From Ancrocorticia populi (GTDB lineage: Bacteria; Actinomycetota; Actinomycetes; Actinomycetales; Actinomycetaceae), in NCBI RefSeq assembly GCF_003123745.1, contig NZ_QETB01000001.1, positions 682,001 through 746,000 on the forward strand: a DNA stretch of 64,000 bases. The letters run 5' to 3'. The position numbers and the translations under genes were made by a program. The notes beneath the pieces were generated by a model. That model had not been told where the DNA came from. It did not search any database and was given only the letters and a program-made list of their open reading frames with translations. Shown here one piece after another: positions 24,701-33,163 of the stretch (positions are counted from its first letter, which is position 1; each line of letters opens with the position of its first letter).

Positions 24701-25286
24701 AGAACTTGCCGAGGCGATTGCAGACGTCAGTGGGAGCGGGGAGCGGGCGGCCTCGATTTTCGGAGTCCAAGCAATCTCCATGGTGGTAGTTCCTCAAGTA
24801 GACACCGGCACTGACCGCGCGGCTCTCGTGGGCCAGCTCAGTAGCTTGGGTGGCTTGCAATACGTCACGGAAAACCAGAGCGGGGCTTTCTGGCGGGTGC
24901 GCACGGATACGGAATCTGGAGCGGCTGCCACCTCGCGGCTTCGCATCAGTGAACCCAGTGGGCTAACCGGAACGGGTGAGATCAACACCAGCGATACTGC
25001 TTTGGCATCCGGAACCATTGGTGCGGACGTGGCGATTGAATCTGGCCGCGACGGCCGCATCCTCGTACTTGCCGAGCGCGCGGATTCCTCGTGGAATGCA
25101 ACACTGAATGGGCAGAGCCTGAAGCCGGTAGAACATGGCTGGCGTCAGGCCTGGCGCTTGCCTGCCGATGGTGGCGATCTGGTGATCAGGCACGGCACGA
25201 TCTGGTCGGCTGTGGCGCAGGTGGCCGTTATGGGCATCGCTATCGTCATGGCGTTGCCACTGCGGCGAAAGAGGTATGAATCGTGA
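21753..25286 (+). CDS. Large membrane glycosyltransferase family 2 protein
   Basis: A 1177-residue integral membrane protein. Residues ~105-370 form a GT2 domain (CHAVLVTGADNPRLSRVLSA; QIVVLGEE; LLHGDVAPYPDCLEWL as the DxD-like site; LGVGSAGMLVRASALQQIGG), interrupted at ~180-250 by a repeat-rich Gln/Glu/Asn/Asp insert. About ten membrane helices follow from ~410 to ~910, then a ~220-residue extracytoplasmic region and a last helix near the C-terminus. It probably adds a sugar to a polyprenyl-linked or wall-bound polymer. The TTG start, 4 bp after the whiB2 stop, lacks a clear ribosome site; GTG 21837 is an alternative. The GTG of the DUF5719 gene overlaps its stop. Confidence 0.85.
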   Translation: MNHEHKALPPLGEDDWLPITSDGSSGPDVSAGQLDDARGLGTARLAGDEQGVDGLQGAGVVRETGVVRQASEAGETREVRETDEPAEPETLLGSKPGSSSLERNCHAVLVTGADNPRLSRVLSAVADQTLQPARVQIVVLGEETERARDLAERHLGEAEIPFTVETSEAKTFSAAVQGAIGGRVIGGRVDGENSDDDRPDTQNPDTQNPDTQNEGSNLPRGKHGLHTQQGQETQEQQETQEQEGEESQETGTWLWLLHGDVAPYPDCLEWLVRRGSASSKIGALGPKQVSWQNRADLLEVGIRATRSGRRVPEIGKGDRDQGQLDAREDVLGVGSAGMLVRASALQQIGGLDPALGPFGDGLETSRRLWAGGWRVTVVPRAVVRHAQESMSRPARATFADRRAAQLYNALLAAPLIFVPFMWIGYILAAPIRALIRLAMKEPGMAWPELKGGFSVIGRTGDLWAGRRRLRAASSVSGSVLRTLEDSPKDVRAAQRADRKAQKDAAEMAVLPDPITLAEQRQYTRSTRSWAFATFLVTTIVGVAGMLGVIGRGVLAGGALLADDSSFGDLVSMAASGWLPSGSGSPGQVDALWLVLSPLVAISQPLGGSLGSVATAVILLALPLAGLAAYRAAGTFTLSPLLRFVAGLLWAFAPPLLGSIQAGQVAGVIWHILAPLGVSLLVRCWRGNSISLVARASLVLAVMSAAAPLTIVLVIGVIAAAVIRRAWRWLWIPVPALVLMAPTFIAADNWRVLFAVPGAAVAGQPSGLNVLTLNPVASSDLNLFAATGIAAIALVGVLALVRRHRTAWIRWGWVVVTLGYLWALADSFITTAISTANGTLTPVNAWAGIALSLAALGLWLVLVNAGDGMRARVRQYSFGLHQLGAGIIVLAVTYGMVAPAGIWVANNARQAPLEAAGNTIPAIAVTDQQSADRSRVLMLTPGPDGIEAKVLRGNGIQLHETSMVSEVEGVAALNADPSSDAAREELAEAIADVSGSGERAASIFGVQAISMVVVPQVDTGTDRAALVGQLSSLGGLQYVTENQSGAFWRVRTDTESGAAATSRLRISEPSGLTGTGEINTSDTALASGTIGADVAIESGRDGRILVLAERADSSWNATLNGQSLKPVEHGWRQAWRLPADGGDLVIRHGTIWSAVAQVAVMGIAIVMALPLRRKRYES
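22290..22478 (+). repeat. In-frame tandem minisatellites within the glycosyltransferase gene
   Basis: Three separate arrays lie within 190 bp: ATCGGTGGCCGGGTC x2 (15 bp, 22290-22319), GGATACTCAGAACCC x~3 (15 bp, 22349-22391), and CAAGAGACTCAGGAACAA x2 (18 bp, 22443-22478). All periods are multiples of three, so copy changes alter length but not frame. Confidence 0.9.
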
Positions 25287-26677
25287 AGACCTTTCTAGCG
25301 GGCGTTGGTGTGGTCGCGTTGTGCGCGGCGGCTGGAGGCGCTGTGGTGCTGTCTTCCCCAAGCGATCCCGAAGCCCGCGACGCCCCAGCGGTACAGTCCA
25401 CACAGATTTCCGCAACCGCACTCTGCGGAGGTGCGTTCGAGCGGACCCTCGAAGAGGGAATCAATGTTGAGGACGTCGATGAAGGCGTGTCCGTTTCCTC
25501 CTGGGCTTTTGCTGATGCGTCCGGGGCAACGATCGAAAGTGGCGACGAATCGACCGAGCTGGAAGGTTCGCCGGGCTTTGCGAGCGGCTCGGAGCCATTG
25601 GTTGGGGTACTGACGGCTCCGGATTCAGACGAGATCCATATGGCCGGGGCCAACGTACACGTAGCTCAGGCTGGCGATACCCGCGGTATGGCTGCGAGCC
25701 CATGCGTTTCCCGAACCTCGGATACGTGGCTGGTGGGGTCCACTAGCGACGTGGGTACCTCCAACCAGCTTGTCATCACCAATCCTGGCCAGACGGCCGT
25801 GACGGTGGAGCTTTCGGCCTTTGGTTCGGCTGGCGAGCTAGACCTCGGATCGAACGCTACGATCGCGGTGGATGCCGCTAGCACGGAGCGGGTTGACTTA
25901 GACGGCGTGATTCCCGGAGATTCACGCATCGGGCTCCACGCAACTACAGACGCTGGGACCGTCGGAATCTCTCTACAGCAAAACAGCTTGGATGGGGCAA
26001 CGCCTGCGGGCGTCAGCTACGTCACCGGCTCGGTACCCGGTACGAACCTCACCATCCCAGGCGTAGCCGTGGCCGATGATTCTGCTTCCAGCCTGCGCCT
26101 CGTTAACCCCGGCGAGGAGGCGGCCACCGCTTCCATCTCGCTGATTGGCGAAGATGGTAGTGATGACCTACCGGGCGGCTCAAACGTGACCGTGGCCGCT
26201 GGTTCCGTACTGGACCTCTCGCTCGATGGAGTAGACGGTGGCGATTACGCCGTATCCGTTGAATCTGATCAACCCGTTGCCGCGGGCATCCAGCTCACCT
26301 CCACCGAGGAGAAAAGCGGAGCGCGCGACATCGCATGGGCAGCGCCCTCCGAGGCCATGACCAGCTCAACGGTAATGTTTGGGGACGTGCCGGCGAAGTT
26401 CGGCGTCGTCGGCGAAAAAACGGTGAAAGTGACAATCCGGCCTATCGAGAAGGACGGGACGCTCGGGGAGCCGGAAACCGTGACGGCGAAGGCCGGGGCG
26501 TACGCAACGTTCGACGTGCCGGACGGGGCAGTGGGGCTCACGGTTGAATCGGCGGAGCCGGTGATTGGGGCGGTGACGGCCACCCCGAAGCTTGCCGAAG
26601 GCCGCGCGATCGATTGGGTGCCGCTCACCGGCTTCGAATCGGCCCGGAACTCTCAGCGAATCGCGCTGAGCAACTAG
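25283..26677 (+). CDS. DUF5719 family exported protein
   Basis: 464 residues. An N-terminal hydrophobic segment (FLAGVGVVALCAAAGGAVVL, ~4-23) acts as a signal anchor, followed by a Ser/Thr/Asp-rich extracytoplasmic part of beta-sandwich-like repeats (for example LVITNPGQTAVTVELSAFGS and RLVNPGEEAATASISLIG). I recognise it as DUF5719, encoded next to the large GT2 gene in many Actinomycetales. Function is unknown; an accessory role for the glycosyltransferase at the envelope is inferred from strict neighbourhood. GTG overlaps the upstream TGA by four bases, implying translational coupling. Confidence 0.8.
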   Translation: MKTFLAGVGVVALCAAAGGAVVLSSPSDPEARDAPAVQSTQISATALCGGAFERTLEEGINVEDVDEGVSVSSWAFADASGATIESGDESTELEGSPGFASGSEPLVGVLTAPDSDEIHMAGANVHVAQAGDTRGMAASPCVSRTSDTWLVGSTSDVGTSNQLVITNPGQTAVTVELSAFGSAGELDLGSNATIAVDAASTERVDLDGVIPGDSRIGLHATTDAGTVGISLQQNSLDGATPAGVSYVTGSVPGTNLTIPGVAVADDSASSLRLVNPGEEAATASISLIGEDGSDDLPGGSNVTVAAGSVLDLSLDGVDGGDYAVSVESDQPVAAGIQLTSTEEKSGARDIAWAAPSEAMTSSTVMFGDVPAKFGVVGEKTVKVTIRPIEKDGTLGEPETVTAKAGAYATFDVPDGAVGLTVESAEPVIGAVTATPKLAEGRAIDWVPLTGFESARNSQRIALSN

Positions 26678-27115
26678 CTAGGACCTGCGGAGATAGTCAA
26701 TTTCCTCGGGGTCCCGGCCCAGCGCGGAGGAGAGCTGTTCGGTGACAATGTCATGGATGAACAGGTGCGGATCAGGGGCGCGCTTGGCGGCCTGAAGAAT
26801 AGGCAAGCGATAGAACACGATCCGCCCGGTGATCTTAGCGGGACGCTCGAAGGGAAGGTAGCGAGCCAGCGGCACCCCGTGTTCCCATGGAGCGGGATCG
26901 GTTTCGGGAACGTCCAGCACGCCGAAGTCCAGATGCTTCATCTTGGAACCCAGATGCGCCCGAAAAGTGGCCAAATCGTAGCCGATCAGATCGTCAAACT
27001 TATCGGCGCGCGTGCGGGCAGCGGGCAGGTGGCCGTCAATGATGGGGCCACGCAAACCGCGCCCGTGACGATCACGGCGCCGGGCCTTGCTGCGCAGCGG
27101 GAGCAACTGGGACAT
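26678..27115 (-). CDS. Zincin-like metallopeptidase family protein with degenerate active site
   Basis: 145 residues, similar in layout to the mycobacterial protein encoded beside whiB2 (Rv3259 type). The basic N-terminus (RSKARRRDRHGRGLRGP) is followed by FDDLIGYDLATFRAHLG, RIVFYRLPIL, and a C-terminal helix LFIHDIVTEQLSSALG where classical members have HExxH. Here the motif reads HDIVTEQ, with no second histidine, so peptidase activity is unlikely. The minus-strand TAGGCT 6 nt before ATG supports the start. The gene is divergent from the DUF3499 gene with a 45-bp gap, an arrangement conserved across actinobacteria. Confidence 0.8.
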   Translation of the reverse strand: MSQLLPLRSKARRRDRHGRGLRGPIIDGHLPAARTRADKFDDLIGYDLATFRAHLGSKMKHLDFGVLDVPETDPAPWEHGVPLARYLPFERPAKITGRIVFYRLPILQAAKRAPDPHLFIHDIVTEQLSSALGRDPEEIDYLRRS

Positions 27116-27121
27116 GGATCT

Positions 27122-27127
27122 AGCCTA
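27122..27127 (-). promoter_or_regulatory. Leaderless -10 box for the zincin-like gene
   Basis: Minus-strand TAGGCT is followed by AGATCC and ATG 27115. Confidence 0.6.
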
Positions 27128-27160
27128 ACGCGAAGCCCTGCCAATGGTAGCGTTGGCCCC

Positions 27161-27595
27161 GTGAGTCATGTTCGTGAGTGTTCCCGCCTGCACTGCCATG
27201 AGGCGGCAGTGGCCACGATGACGTACGGCTACGAGGACGCCACGGCGGTTCTTGGGCCACTGTCCCCAACCGCGGAGCCCGGTGCCCTCGATTTGTGCGC
27301 CTCCCACGCCCACTCCGTCACAGTGCCACGCGGGTGGTCTATGGTTCGCCTCATCACCGAGTTTGAACCAGCCCCACCATCAGACGCAGATTTGCAGACC
27401 CTTGTGCGCGAGATCCGTAAGGCTGCCAAACGCGACGTCCCCGAACCCACCCGGGTGAGCCCTAGCGTTTTCCGCACTGATTCGGACGTGCCGGACCACC
27501 GGGGGAAGCTAGCTATGGTGCCGCAGGAAGGTTCGGCGGACATCGATCTTGGCGCCTCTAGTTCTTCGAATTCCCCTGAGGAAGGCGATCTGTAA
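27161..27595 (+). CDS. DUF3499 family protein
   Basis: 144 residues. The start VSHVRECSRLHCHEAAVATMTY holds a Cys-x4-Cys-His cluster, and DLCASHAHSVTVPRGW holds another Cys/His group, suggesting a small zinc-binding fold in the first ~60 residues. The C-terminal ~80 residues are polar and probably disordered. This is the DUF3499 family (Rv3258c type), of unknown function and adjacent to whiB2 or mtrAB in many actinobacteria. The frame is open far upstream (26753), but that part is antisense to the zincin-like gene. GTG 27161 matches the family start, and TAGCGT ends 7 nt before it, consistent with a leaderless mRNA. Confidence 0.8.
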   Translation: MSHVRECSRLHCHEAAVATMTYGYEDATAVLGPLSPTAEPGALDLCASHAHSVTVPRGWSMVRLITEFEPAPPSDADLQTLVREIRKAAKRDVPEPTRVSPSVFRTDSDVPDHRGKLAMVPQEGSADIDLGASSSSNSPEEGDL

Positions 27596-27718
27596 CGTCT
27601 AGGAAGGCCATCTGTAACCACCGCGAACGGTAGGTTTATCCTCGAAGAGGCTGAACTATAACCCCGACACTGCCGGACAGCTCGGCATTTAGCCGCGCGG
27701 CGTGAGAATATAGATACC

Positions 27719-28402
27719 ATGAGCACTCGCATTCTCGTTGTGGACGATGATCCAAGCATCTCCGAAATGGTGGCAATCCTCCTTGAGTCGGAGGGATATG
27801 ACGTGACTGTGTGTGCTAACGGGTCCAGCGTGATGGCGTTGTTCCGGGCGGAGCGGCCGGATCTAGTGCTGCTGGACGTGATGCTTCCGGGGCTCGATGG
27901 TGTGAGCGTATGCAAGCTGATCCGCGATGAGTCCGACGTTCCGATCATCATGATGAGCGCGCGTACTGATTCGCTCGATGTGATCGCGGGGCTTGAGGCG
28001 GGCGCGGATGATTACGTGACGAAGCCTTTTGAGAACTCAGTTCTGTTGGCCCGCGTCAAGGCGCGCCTGCGCCGCCAGGAGCCCGAATCAGAGACTCTGC
28101 GCATCGCGGATCTGACCGTGGATCTCAAGGGCCATCAGGTGCTGCGAGGCGGTGAAGATCTGAAGCTTACCCCGCTTGAGTTCGATCTGCTGGCAGTGCT
28201 TGCGCGTAAGCCGTGGCAGGTGTTCTCGCGTGAAGAGCTGCTGGAACAGGTGTGGGGATACCGCCACAATTCCGCCGATACGCGGCTGGTTAACGTGCAT
28301 ATCCAGCGCCTGCGCTCCAAGGTTGAGAAGGATCCCGATCATCCAGAAGTTGTGGTGACTATTCGCGGCGTTGGCTACCGCGCAGGAGCCATCCAAGAGT
28401 GA
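27719..28402 (+). CDS. mtrA: Response regulator MtrA
   Basis: A 227-residue OmpR-type regulator with very high similarity to MtrA: RILVVDDDPSISEM, phospho-acceptor D53 in LLDVMLPGLDG, K102 in DDYVTKPFENS, and the winged helix with LTPLEFDLLAVLARKPWQVF, SREELLEQVWGYRH and TIRGVGYRAG. MtrA links cell division, wall hydrolase expression and DNA replication in Actinobacteria and is usually essential. There is no Shine-Dalgarno sequence. An AT-rich box (TATAGAT, 27709-27715) abuts the ATG, so the mRNA is leaderless or nearly so. mtrB overlaps its stop and lpqB follows, the conserved operon order. Confidence 0.96.
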   Translation: MSTRILVVDDDPSISEMVAILLESEGYDVTVCANGSSVMALFRAERPDLVLLDVMLPGLDGVSVCKLIRDESDVPIIMMSARTDSLDVIAGLEAGADDYVTKPFENSVLLARVKARLRRQEPESETLRIADLTVDLKGHQVLRGGEDLKLTPLEFDLLAVLARKPWQVFSREELLEQVWGYRHNSADTRLVNVHIQRLRSKVEKDPDHPEVVVTIRGVGYRAGAIQE

Positions 28403-30267
28403 AACTCCCCGGGGATGTGTATCACCGCCGGTCCGGGGTTGTTGAGCAATTCCGCAACCGGCTTGAATCGCTGGGGATGTGGTGGAGATCGTCTCTGACG
28501 GTCCGCGTGGTTTCGCTTGTTATGGCGGCGGGCGTGGTGGCCATGCTCGCGGCGGGGACTGTGATTGTGTCCCAGGTGCGAACCCAGCTATTCGAGCGTG
28601 AGGTCACTACCGCGGTTGATCTGTTTGATGCCTCGCTTTCCAACGCGCAGGCTACGTTCGATTCACTAGCTTCTCCCACCGCCGCCCAGATTCAGGACGA
28701 GGCCAACACAATCGTGCGCGCCCAGTACGATCCGATCCGTGCGGTCATGGGCGCTACGATGCTGCGCGCCCCCGATCAGGCAGATTCCTCCTTGTCCATT
28801 TTGGAGCCATATACAGATTCACCATTGGAGATCCGCACCCTCATCACGGACGAAATGCGCGAGGCTGTGCGGGGCTCCGATTCCATCCAGTGGCAGTCCG
28901 TTGCGCTTCCAAACTCCTCCGGTCCGTCAAGCCCCGGCATCGTTGTGGGCGCCACGGTGAACGTTCAAGGTGCCGGCACCTACGAGTATTACGTTGCCTA
29001 CTCTTTCGAACAGCAAGAGGGCACGGTTCGGCTTGTCACCGGGATTTTGACCGCCGGTGCCGTTGTTCTTGTGCTCCTGTTGGCTTTGATCACCTGGCTG
29101 GTTGTGGGCATGGTTTTGCGCCCGGTCCAAGAAGCGTCCCGTAACGCCCAGAGGTTGGCCGACGGCGCCTTTGATGCGCGCATGGTTGTTAGGGGCGACG
29201 ACGAATTAGCCCACCTTGCCGAATCCTTCAACCAGATGGCTGAATCCATCTCCGATCAGGTTGGGCGTTTGGAACGAATGTCTGCAGTGCAGCAGCAGTT
29301 CGTTTCAGCCGTGTCCCACGAGTTGCGTTCGCCCGTTACCACGATCCGGATGGCAGGGCAGTTGATCTACGACAAGCGCGAAGAGCTGCCGCCAGCGCTA
29401 AGGCGCAGTGCGGAGCTTCAGCATGGCCAACTCATCAACCTCGATACCATGCTCTCCGATCTCCTGGAGATCTCCCGATTCGATGCCGGGGCGATGGTGC
29501 TGGCCACCGAGCGGGCCGATCTGGCGAAGATCGTGCATACTGTGGTGGAATCGCAAGAACCTCTGGCCGAATCCAACGGGGTATCCGTTCATATCCGGAC
29601 CGATGGGGACACCACGGCTAGCGTGGAACCCCGCCGAATCGAACGCATAATCCGCAACCTTGTGGTCAATGCTCTGGAGCACGCCGAATCCCGCCCGGTG
29701 CTCATCAGAGTGATCGGGGGAACTAGCGCCGTCGCCGTCGAGGTCTCCGATCATGGCGTTGGACTCAACTCCGAACAGGCATCCCACGTGTTTGACCGGT
29801 TCTGGCGTGCGGATACCTCTCGGGTCCGAAAGTCTGGCGGGACCGGCCTTGGTTTGACGATCGCGCGCGAGGACGCGATGTTGCACGGTGGCAGGCTCCA
29901 GTGTGCAGGGGAGCTGGGCGTTGGCGCCACCTTCCTTCTGACGTTGCCCCGCGAGCCGCGCGTTAAGATCACTTCGCCCGTGACACTTCGTGTTGCCGCC
30001 GACGAAGAGGACTGGGACAGCTTGGAGGATTCCGAGCTAGATGCCGCCGATGGACTCGGCGATCCGGAGCAGGACACCGCTAGCGGGGACGGCAATTCTG
30101 AGATGGACGCCGAAGAACAGAATGTTGAGCCAGAGAGTGTTTCCGATGCCGCAGACCCGGCGGACGGTATGCGTACAGCCGGCTCCATGGATCAGGGCGA
30201 AGGATCGGATGTAACAACGGACCAAGAGGAAGACGAGGAAGGCAAGGAGGACAACGAGCATGCGTAG
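28399..30267 (+). CDS. mtrB: Sensor histidine kinase MtrB
   Basis: A 622-residue kinase. TM1 lies at ~36-56 (VVSLVMAAGVVAMLAAGTVI), an extracytoplasmic sensor of ~160 residues follows, and TM2 is at ~214-238, then HAMP, the dimerisation helix with H307 in AVSHELRSPVTTIR, and the HATPase domain (VVNALEHAES; DHGVGL; GGTGLGLTIA). Residues ~530-622 form an unusually acidic Asp/Glu-rich tail before the C-terminus. GTG overlaps the mtrA stop (GTGA). MtrB phosphorylates MtrA in response to division and envelope signals and is modulated by LpqB in other actinobacteria. Confidence 0.95.
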   Translation: MKLPGDVYHRRSGVVEQFRNRLESLGMWWRSSLTVRVVSLVMAAGVVAMLAAGTVIVSQVRTQLFEREVTTAVDLFDASLSNAQATFDSLASPTAAQIQDEANTIVRAQYDPIRAVMGATMLRAPDQADSSLSILEPYTDSPLEIRTLITDEMREAVRGSDSIQWQSVALPNSSGPSSPGIVVGATVNVQGAGTYEYYVAYSFEQQEGTVRLVTGILTAGAVVLVLLLALITWLVVGMVLRPVQEASRNAQRLADGAFDARMVVRGDDELAHLAESFNQMAESISDQVGRLERMSAVQQQFVSAVSHELRSPVTTIRMAGQLIYDKREELPPALRRSAELQHGQLINLDTMLSDLLEISRFDAGAMVLATERADLAKIVHTVVESQEPLAESNGVSVHIRTDGDTTASVEPRRIERIIRNLVVNALEHAESRPVLIRVIGGTSAVAVEVSDHGVGLNSEQASHVFDRFWRADTSRVRKSGGTGLGLTIAREDAMLHGGRLQCAGELGVGATFLLTLPREPRVKITSPVTLRVAADEEDWDSLEDSELDAADGLGDPEQDTASGDGNSEMDAEEQNVEPESVSDAADPADGMRTAGSMDQGEGSDVTTDQEEDEEGKEDNEHA

Positions 30268-31966
30268 GTTCCGCTTATTCGCGCTGCTAGCCGCGATCGC
30301 GCTCGCGATAGGTGGTTGCTCTAGCCTCCCCCGCTCGGGCGGGGTACATGCCGTGAATCCTTCCGGAGTTGAGGATTCGAATGTGGGACTGCGCGGCCAG
30401 CCGCCAGCTGAGGGCGCCACGCCCGAAGAGATTGTTCTGGGCTTCCTGACCGCTTCTCGGGCAGGCGTTGAGGACAACTTCGCGGTAGCGCGCCAGTACT
30501 TGTTGTCCACAACATCCGGTGAATGGGATCCCTATGCGCAGGTACGCGTGTATCCCGATGCTCAGTCCATCCAGACCAGCCGGACGGCTACGGGGGCGGT
30601 GCGGGCCAAAGTGGGATCACTCGGGACGCTTGCCTCCGATGGCTCATATACCGAATCCGCCAACGAAGCGGTGAGCATCTCTGATTTCTCGCTCGCCCGC
30701 GATAGCGATGGAGAGTGGAGGATCGCGAGTCTAGACGATGGCGTGTTCCTTTCCGAACATACCTTCTTCACTCAGCTCTACACGGAAACCCCAGTCTATT
30801 TCCTTTCCGCAAATCACGAGTATCTGGTGGCCGATCTGCGTTGGTTCCCGCGTAATGAGGCCGCCTCGCGGGCCGTGAATGCCCTCGTAACTGGGCCCTC
30901 TACTTGGTTGAGCGAGGGGGTGACCACGGCCCTTCCCGAAGATACAAAGATGACGAAGACTGTCACAGTCACAGATTCCGTGGCTAGCGTGGAACTGTCT
31001 TCCAACGTTTTGTCTCTGCCCCAAGAGCAGAGGAATCAGATCAATCAGCAGATTACTCAGACCATCATGGCCACAGAATCAGTGCAATCTGCGGAGGTGA
31101 CATCGCAGGGCTCCCCAATCGTTGAGGGCGATGGATCGGCTCTCTCAGATTACCCATTTGGCTCATATGGCATCTCACTTCTGAGCGAGGGAGCGCCAGC
31201 CACTGAATCGAACGGGGATCCAGTGCCCGTCCCGGGATTGGACACCGAGGATCTTGACCTTGAAGGCCTTGCGGTGGACTATTCCACCGATGCGGCCACG
31301 TATGCCTCATTAGGGGACGATGGCCAGACTCTCTACACAATGAGCTCGGCCACGGGACAAACGCAATCGGCCATCGAAGGATCGAATCTGGCAGAGCCCT
31401 CGTTCGATCATCAGGGATATGTGTGGACGGGAGAAAGAAAAAACACCGGCAGCCTCCTAGCCTACAGTCCCTCAATAGCTGAGGGCGGTGGAGTCGCGGA
31501 GGAGCGTCCGTCTGCTCCGTGGCTGGAAGGGATGACACTGCGCGAGGTGTCTATTTCCCGGGACGGCTCGCGAGCCATCGTGGTAGCCGAAACGGGTGGC
31601 AAAACAGCCATCTTCGCCTCGGGTGTTGTCCGCAACGCCGATGGAGCGCCCATCAGCCTTTCCGATCCAGTGCGCATCGGCCAGCGGCTCACCAACGTAT
31701 CTGACGTGGCGTGGATTGGGCCGAGTGAGCTTGTCGCGCTGGGGCGTACATCTGCTGGCAGCGATATGAGCCTTTACTCCATTAAGATAGGTGGCCCCAC
31801 AAGCCGCCTCATTTCCATTCAAGGTACGGACGGCGTGGCGCTTACTGCGGGCCGTGGCGAGCAATCCGTTGTGATCCTGACGGATCAGGGAACCGTCTTA
31901 GGTAGGTCTGGTGGGGCGTGGCGGAATATCACGACCTCGGCGGATGCGGTGGCACTACCCGGCTAG
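30260..31966 (+). CDS. lpqB: Lipoprotein LpqB
   Basis: A 568-residue lipoprotein. The signal peptide ends in lipobox IGGC with acylated Cys20. A GerMN-like domain lies at roughly 200-290 (VNALVTGPSTWLSEGVTTAL), followed by a beta-propeller-like C-terminal region. LpqB contacts the MtrB sensor domain in mycobacteria and tunes MtrAB signalling. The start codon overlaps the mtrB stop by 8 nt and has AAGGAGG 9 nt upstream. The stop TAG lies inside the first unit of a 16-bp tandem repeat, so the last codons may be repeat-derived. Confidence 0.93.
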   Translation: MRRFRLFALLAAIALAIGGCSSLPRSGGVHAVNPSGVEDSNVGLRGQPPAEGATPEEIVLGFLTASRAGVEDNFAVARQYLLSTTSGEWDPYAQVRVYPDAQSIQTSRTATGAVRAKVGSLGTLASDGSYTESANEAVSISDFSLARDSDGEWRIASLDDGVFLSEHTFFTQLYTETPVYFLSANHEYLVADLRWFPRNEAASRAVNALVTGPSTWLSEGVTTALPEDTKMTKTVTVTDSVASVELSSNVLSLPQEQRNQINQQITQTIMATESVQSAEVTSQGSPIVEGDGSALSDYPFGSYGISLLSEGAPATESNGDPVPVPGLDTEDLDLEGLAVDYSTDAATYASLGDDGQTLYTMSSATGQTQSAIEGSNLAEPSFDHQGYVWTGERKNTGSLLAYSPSIAEGGGVAEERPSAPWLEGMTLREVSISRDGSRAIVVAETGGKTAIFASGVVRNADGAPISLSDPVRIGQRLTNVSDVAWIGPSELVALGRTSAGSDMSLYSIKIGGPTSRLISIQGTDGVALTAGRGEQSVVILTDQGTVLGRSGGAWRNITTSADAVALPG

Positions 31967-32015
31967 GTTGCCTCCCGGCCGAGTTGCCGCCCGGCTAGGT
32001 TGCCGCCCGGCCGAC
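31958..32015 (+). repeat. 16-bp tandem repeat at the lpqB 3' end
   Basis: CCCGGCTAGGTTGCCT, CCCGGCCGAGTTGCCG, CCCGGCTAGGTTGCCG and a partial CCCGGCCGAC follow each other with a 16-bp period, alternating between two variants. The TAG of lpqB is in the first unit. Confidence 0.85.
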
Positions 32016-32040
32016 AATCCCAGCCAACCCCATACTTACA

Positions 32041-32085
32041 GCGTCAAATCTCGGGGTGGCCCCGGAATTGCGTCAAATTTGGGGA
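32041..32085 (+). repeat. TTGCGTCAA-family intergenic repeat, locus A
   Basis: CAGCGTCAAATCTCGGGG is followed by GGAATTGCGTCAAATTTGGGG (core 32068-32076). Two units lie between lpqB and the ComF gene. Confidence 0.75.
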
Positions 32086-32188
32086 TGTTGGGTCGGGCGT
32101 GCTTCAAGCCTTGGTGCCGCCGTTTCCCCAGCTCGATCCCTGTGGAGGCTCCGCGCGCCGCAGCCTCGCAACCTGCCACCATGCGGGT

Positions 32189-32986
32189 ATGAGTCAGTTC
32201 TTGCAGACCTTAGCCGATGTAGCCTTCCCTCGTTGGTGTTCCGGTTGTGGCGAATGGGATCAGTTCCTTTGCCCGGAGTGTGCCAGCGCCTTCGAGGGCG
32301 GTATCAAGCGCGTGGATGAGCAAGCTCCCTATCTGCGGCTGGTCCTGCCCGCAAATGCGGAGGTACAGGGCCTCATCAGACCCGGCGACGAAGTCAGCTG
32401 GTTCCCCGTCTATGCATTGGGGGAGTACAGCGGGGCGGCTCGCAAGGTGATCGTCCCATGGAAGAACGCCGTGAACGCCGGCCTTACCCGCGAGTTGCAG
32501 GGGATCATCCGTGAGCAGCTCCGGCGCGCTGATCTTTCGGCGCAGTTCTCAGAGCAGCAGTTCACGGACTTCCGTCCAGACGAAGTCATCGAATCAGGCA
32601 TGGGACGTATGGCGCCGCCAAGCGTTGTGCCAGCACCCTCGCGTGGCCGCAAGCATAAGGGCCTCTTCGTTGCCGGACATATTGCCGATGCGGTTGCCGA
32701 GGCGTGCGGCGGACACGCCGATGATGTACTCCGTGTCCAGCGCCGCCGTTCCACGGGCAAGCTGCTTGGGCGCGGCAGCAAATCGCAGGGCATCTATGCC
32801 GACGCGACGCCTAGAAGCTCCACAGTGATCCTTGTTGACGATGTGCTCACCACCGGAGCAACCTTGGCCGGATGTGCCCGAGCTCTTGAGGCACGCGGCC
32901 GCGAAGTTATTGCCGCAGTCGTTCTTGCTGCTGCGCCTGATCCGCGCAGGGGAGCCGTTGGGGACGGAGGTTCGTCGCTGGCGTAA
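32189..32986 (+). CDS. ComF family phosphoribosyltransferase-like protein
   Basis: About 265 residues. An N-terminal Cys-rich zinc-ribbon-like segment (FPRWCSGCGEWDQFLCPEC, ~12-30) is followed by a PRTase fold with the PRPP-binding motif TVILVDDVLTTGATLAGCARAL near the C-terminus and RKHKGLFVAGHIADAV upstream. ComF proteins support DNA uptake in competent bacteria; in actinobacteria the role is unclear. ATG 32189 gives the family's normal N-terminus; the upstream open frame overlaps repeat DNA. Its position just before hpf mirrors the comFC-hpf order of many Gram-positive bacteria. Confidence 0.88.
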   Translation: MSQFLQTLADVAFPRWCSGCGEWDQFLCPECASAFEGGIKRVDEQAPYLRLVLPANAEVQGLIRPGDEVSWFPVYALGEYSGAARKVIVPWKNAVNAGLTRELQGIIREQLRRADLSAQFSEQQFTDFRPDEVIESGMGRMAPPSVVPAPSRGRKHKGLFVAGHIADAVAEACGGHADDVLRVQRRRSTGKLLGRGSKSQGIYADATPRSSTVILVDDVLTTGATLAGCARALEARGREVIAAVVLAAAPDPRRGAVGDGGSSLA

Positions 32987-33163
32987 AAACCCGGACAAAG
33001 CTACGGGCGGAAGATTCGGAACTTGGGGTGTGATTGCACTAACATTAAAGAAAGAAAAAGGACGTAAGCTCCGGCTTACTTCTCTCCAAATAGGGGGTGA
33101 TCGTCTCAAGCATGCGTGAGAAGCAATGCAAGAAAGACTTTACCTACGCCTGAGGAGGGCATC

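Noticed and set aside
26753-27160. N-terminal extension of the DUF3499 ORF
   Set aside because: This part is antisense to the zincin-like gene; the family start fits GTG 27161.
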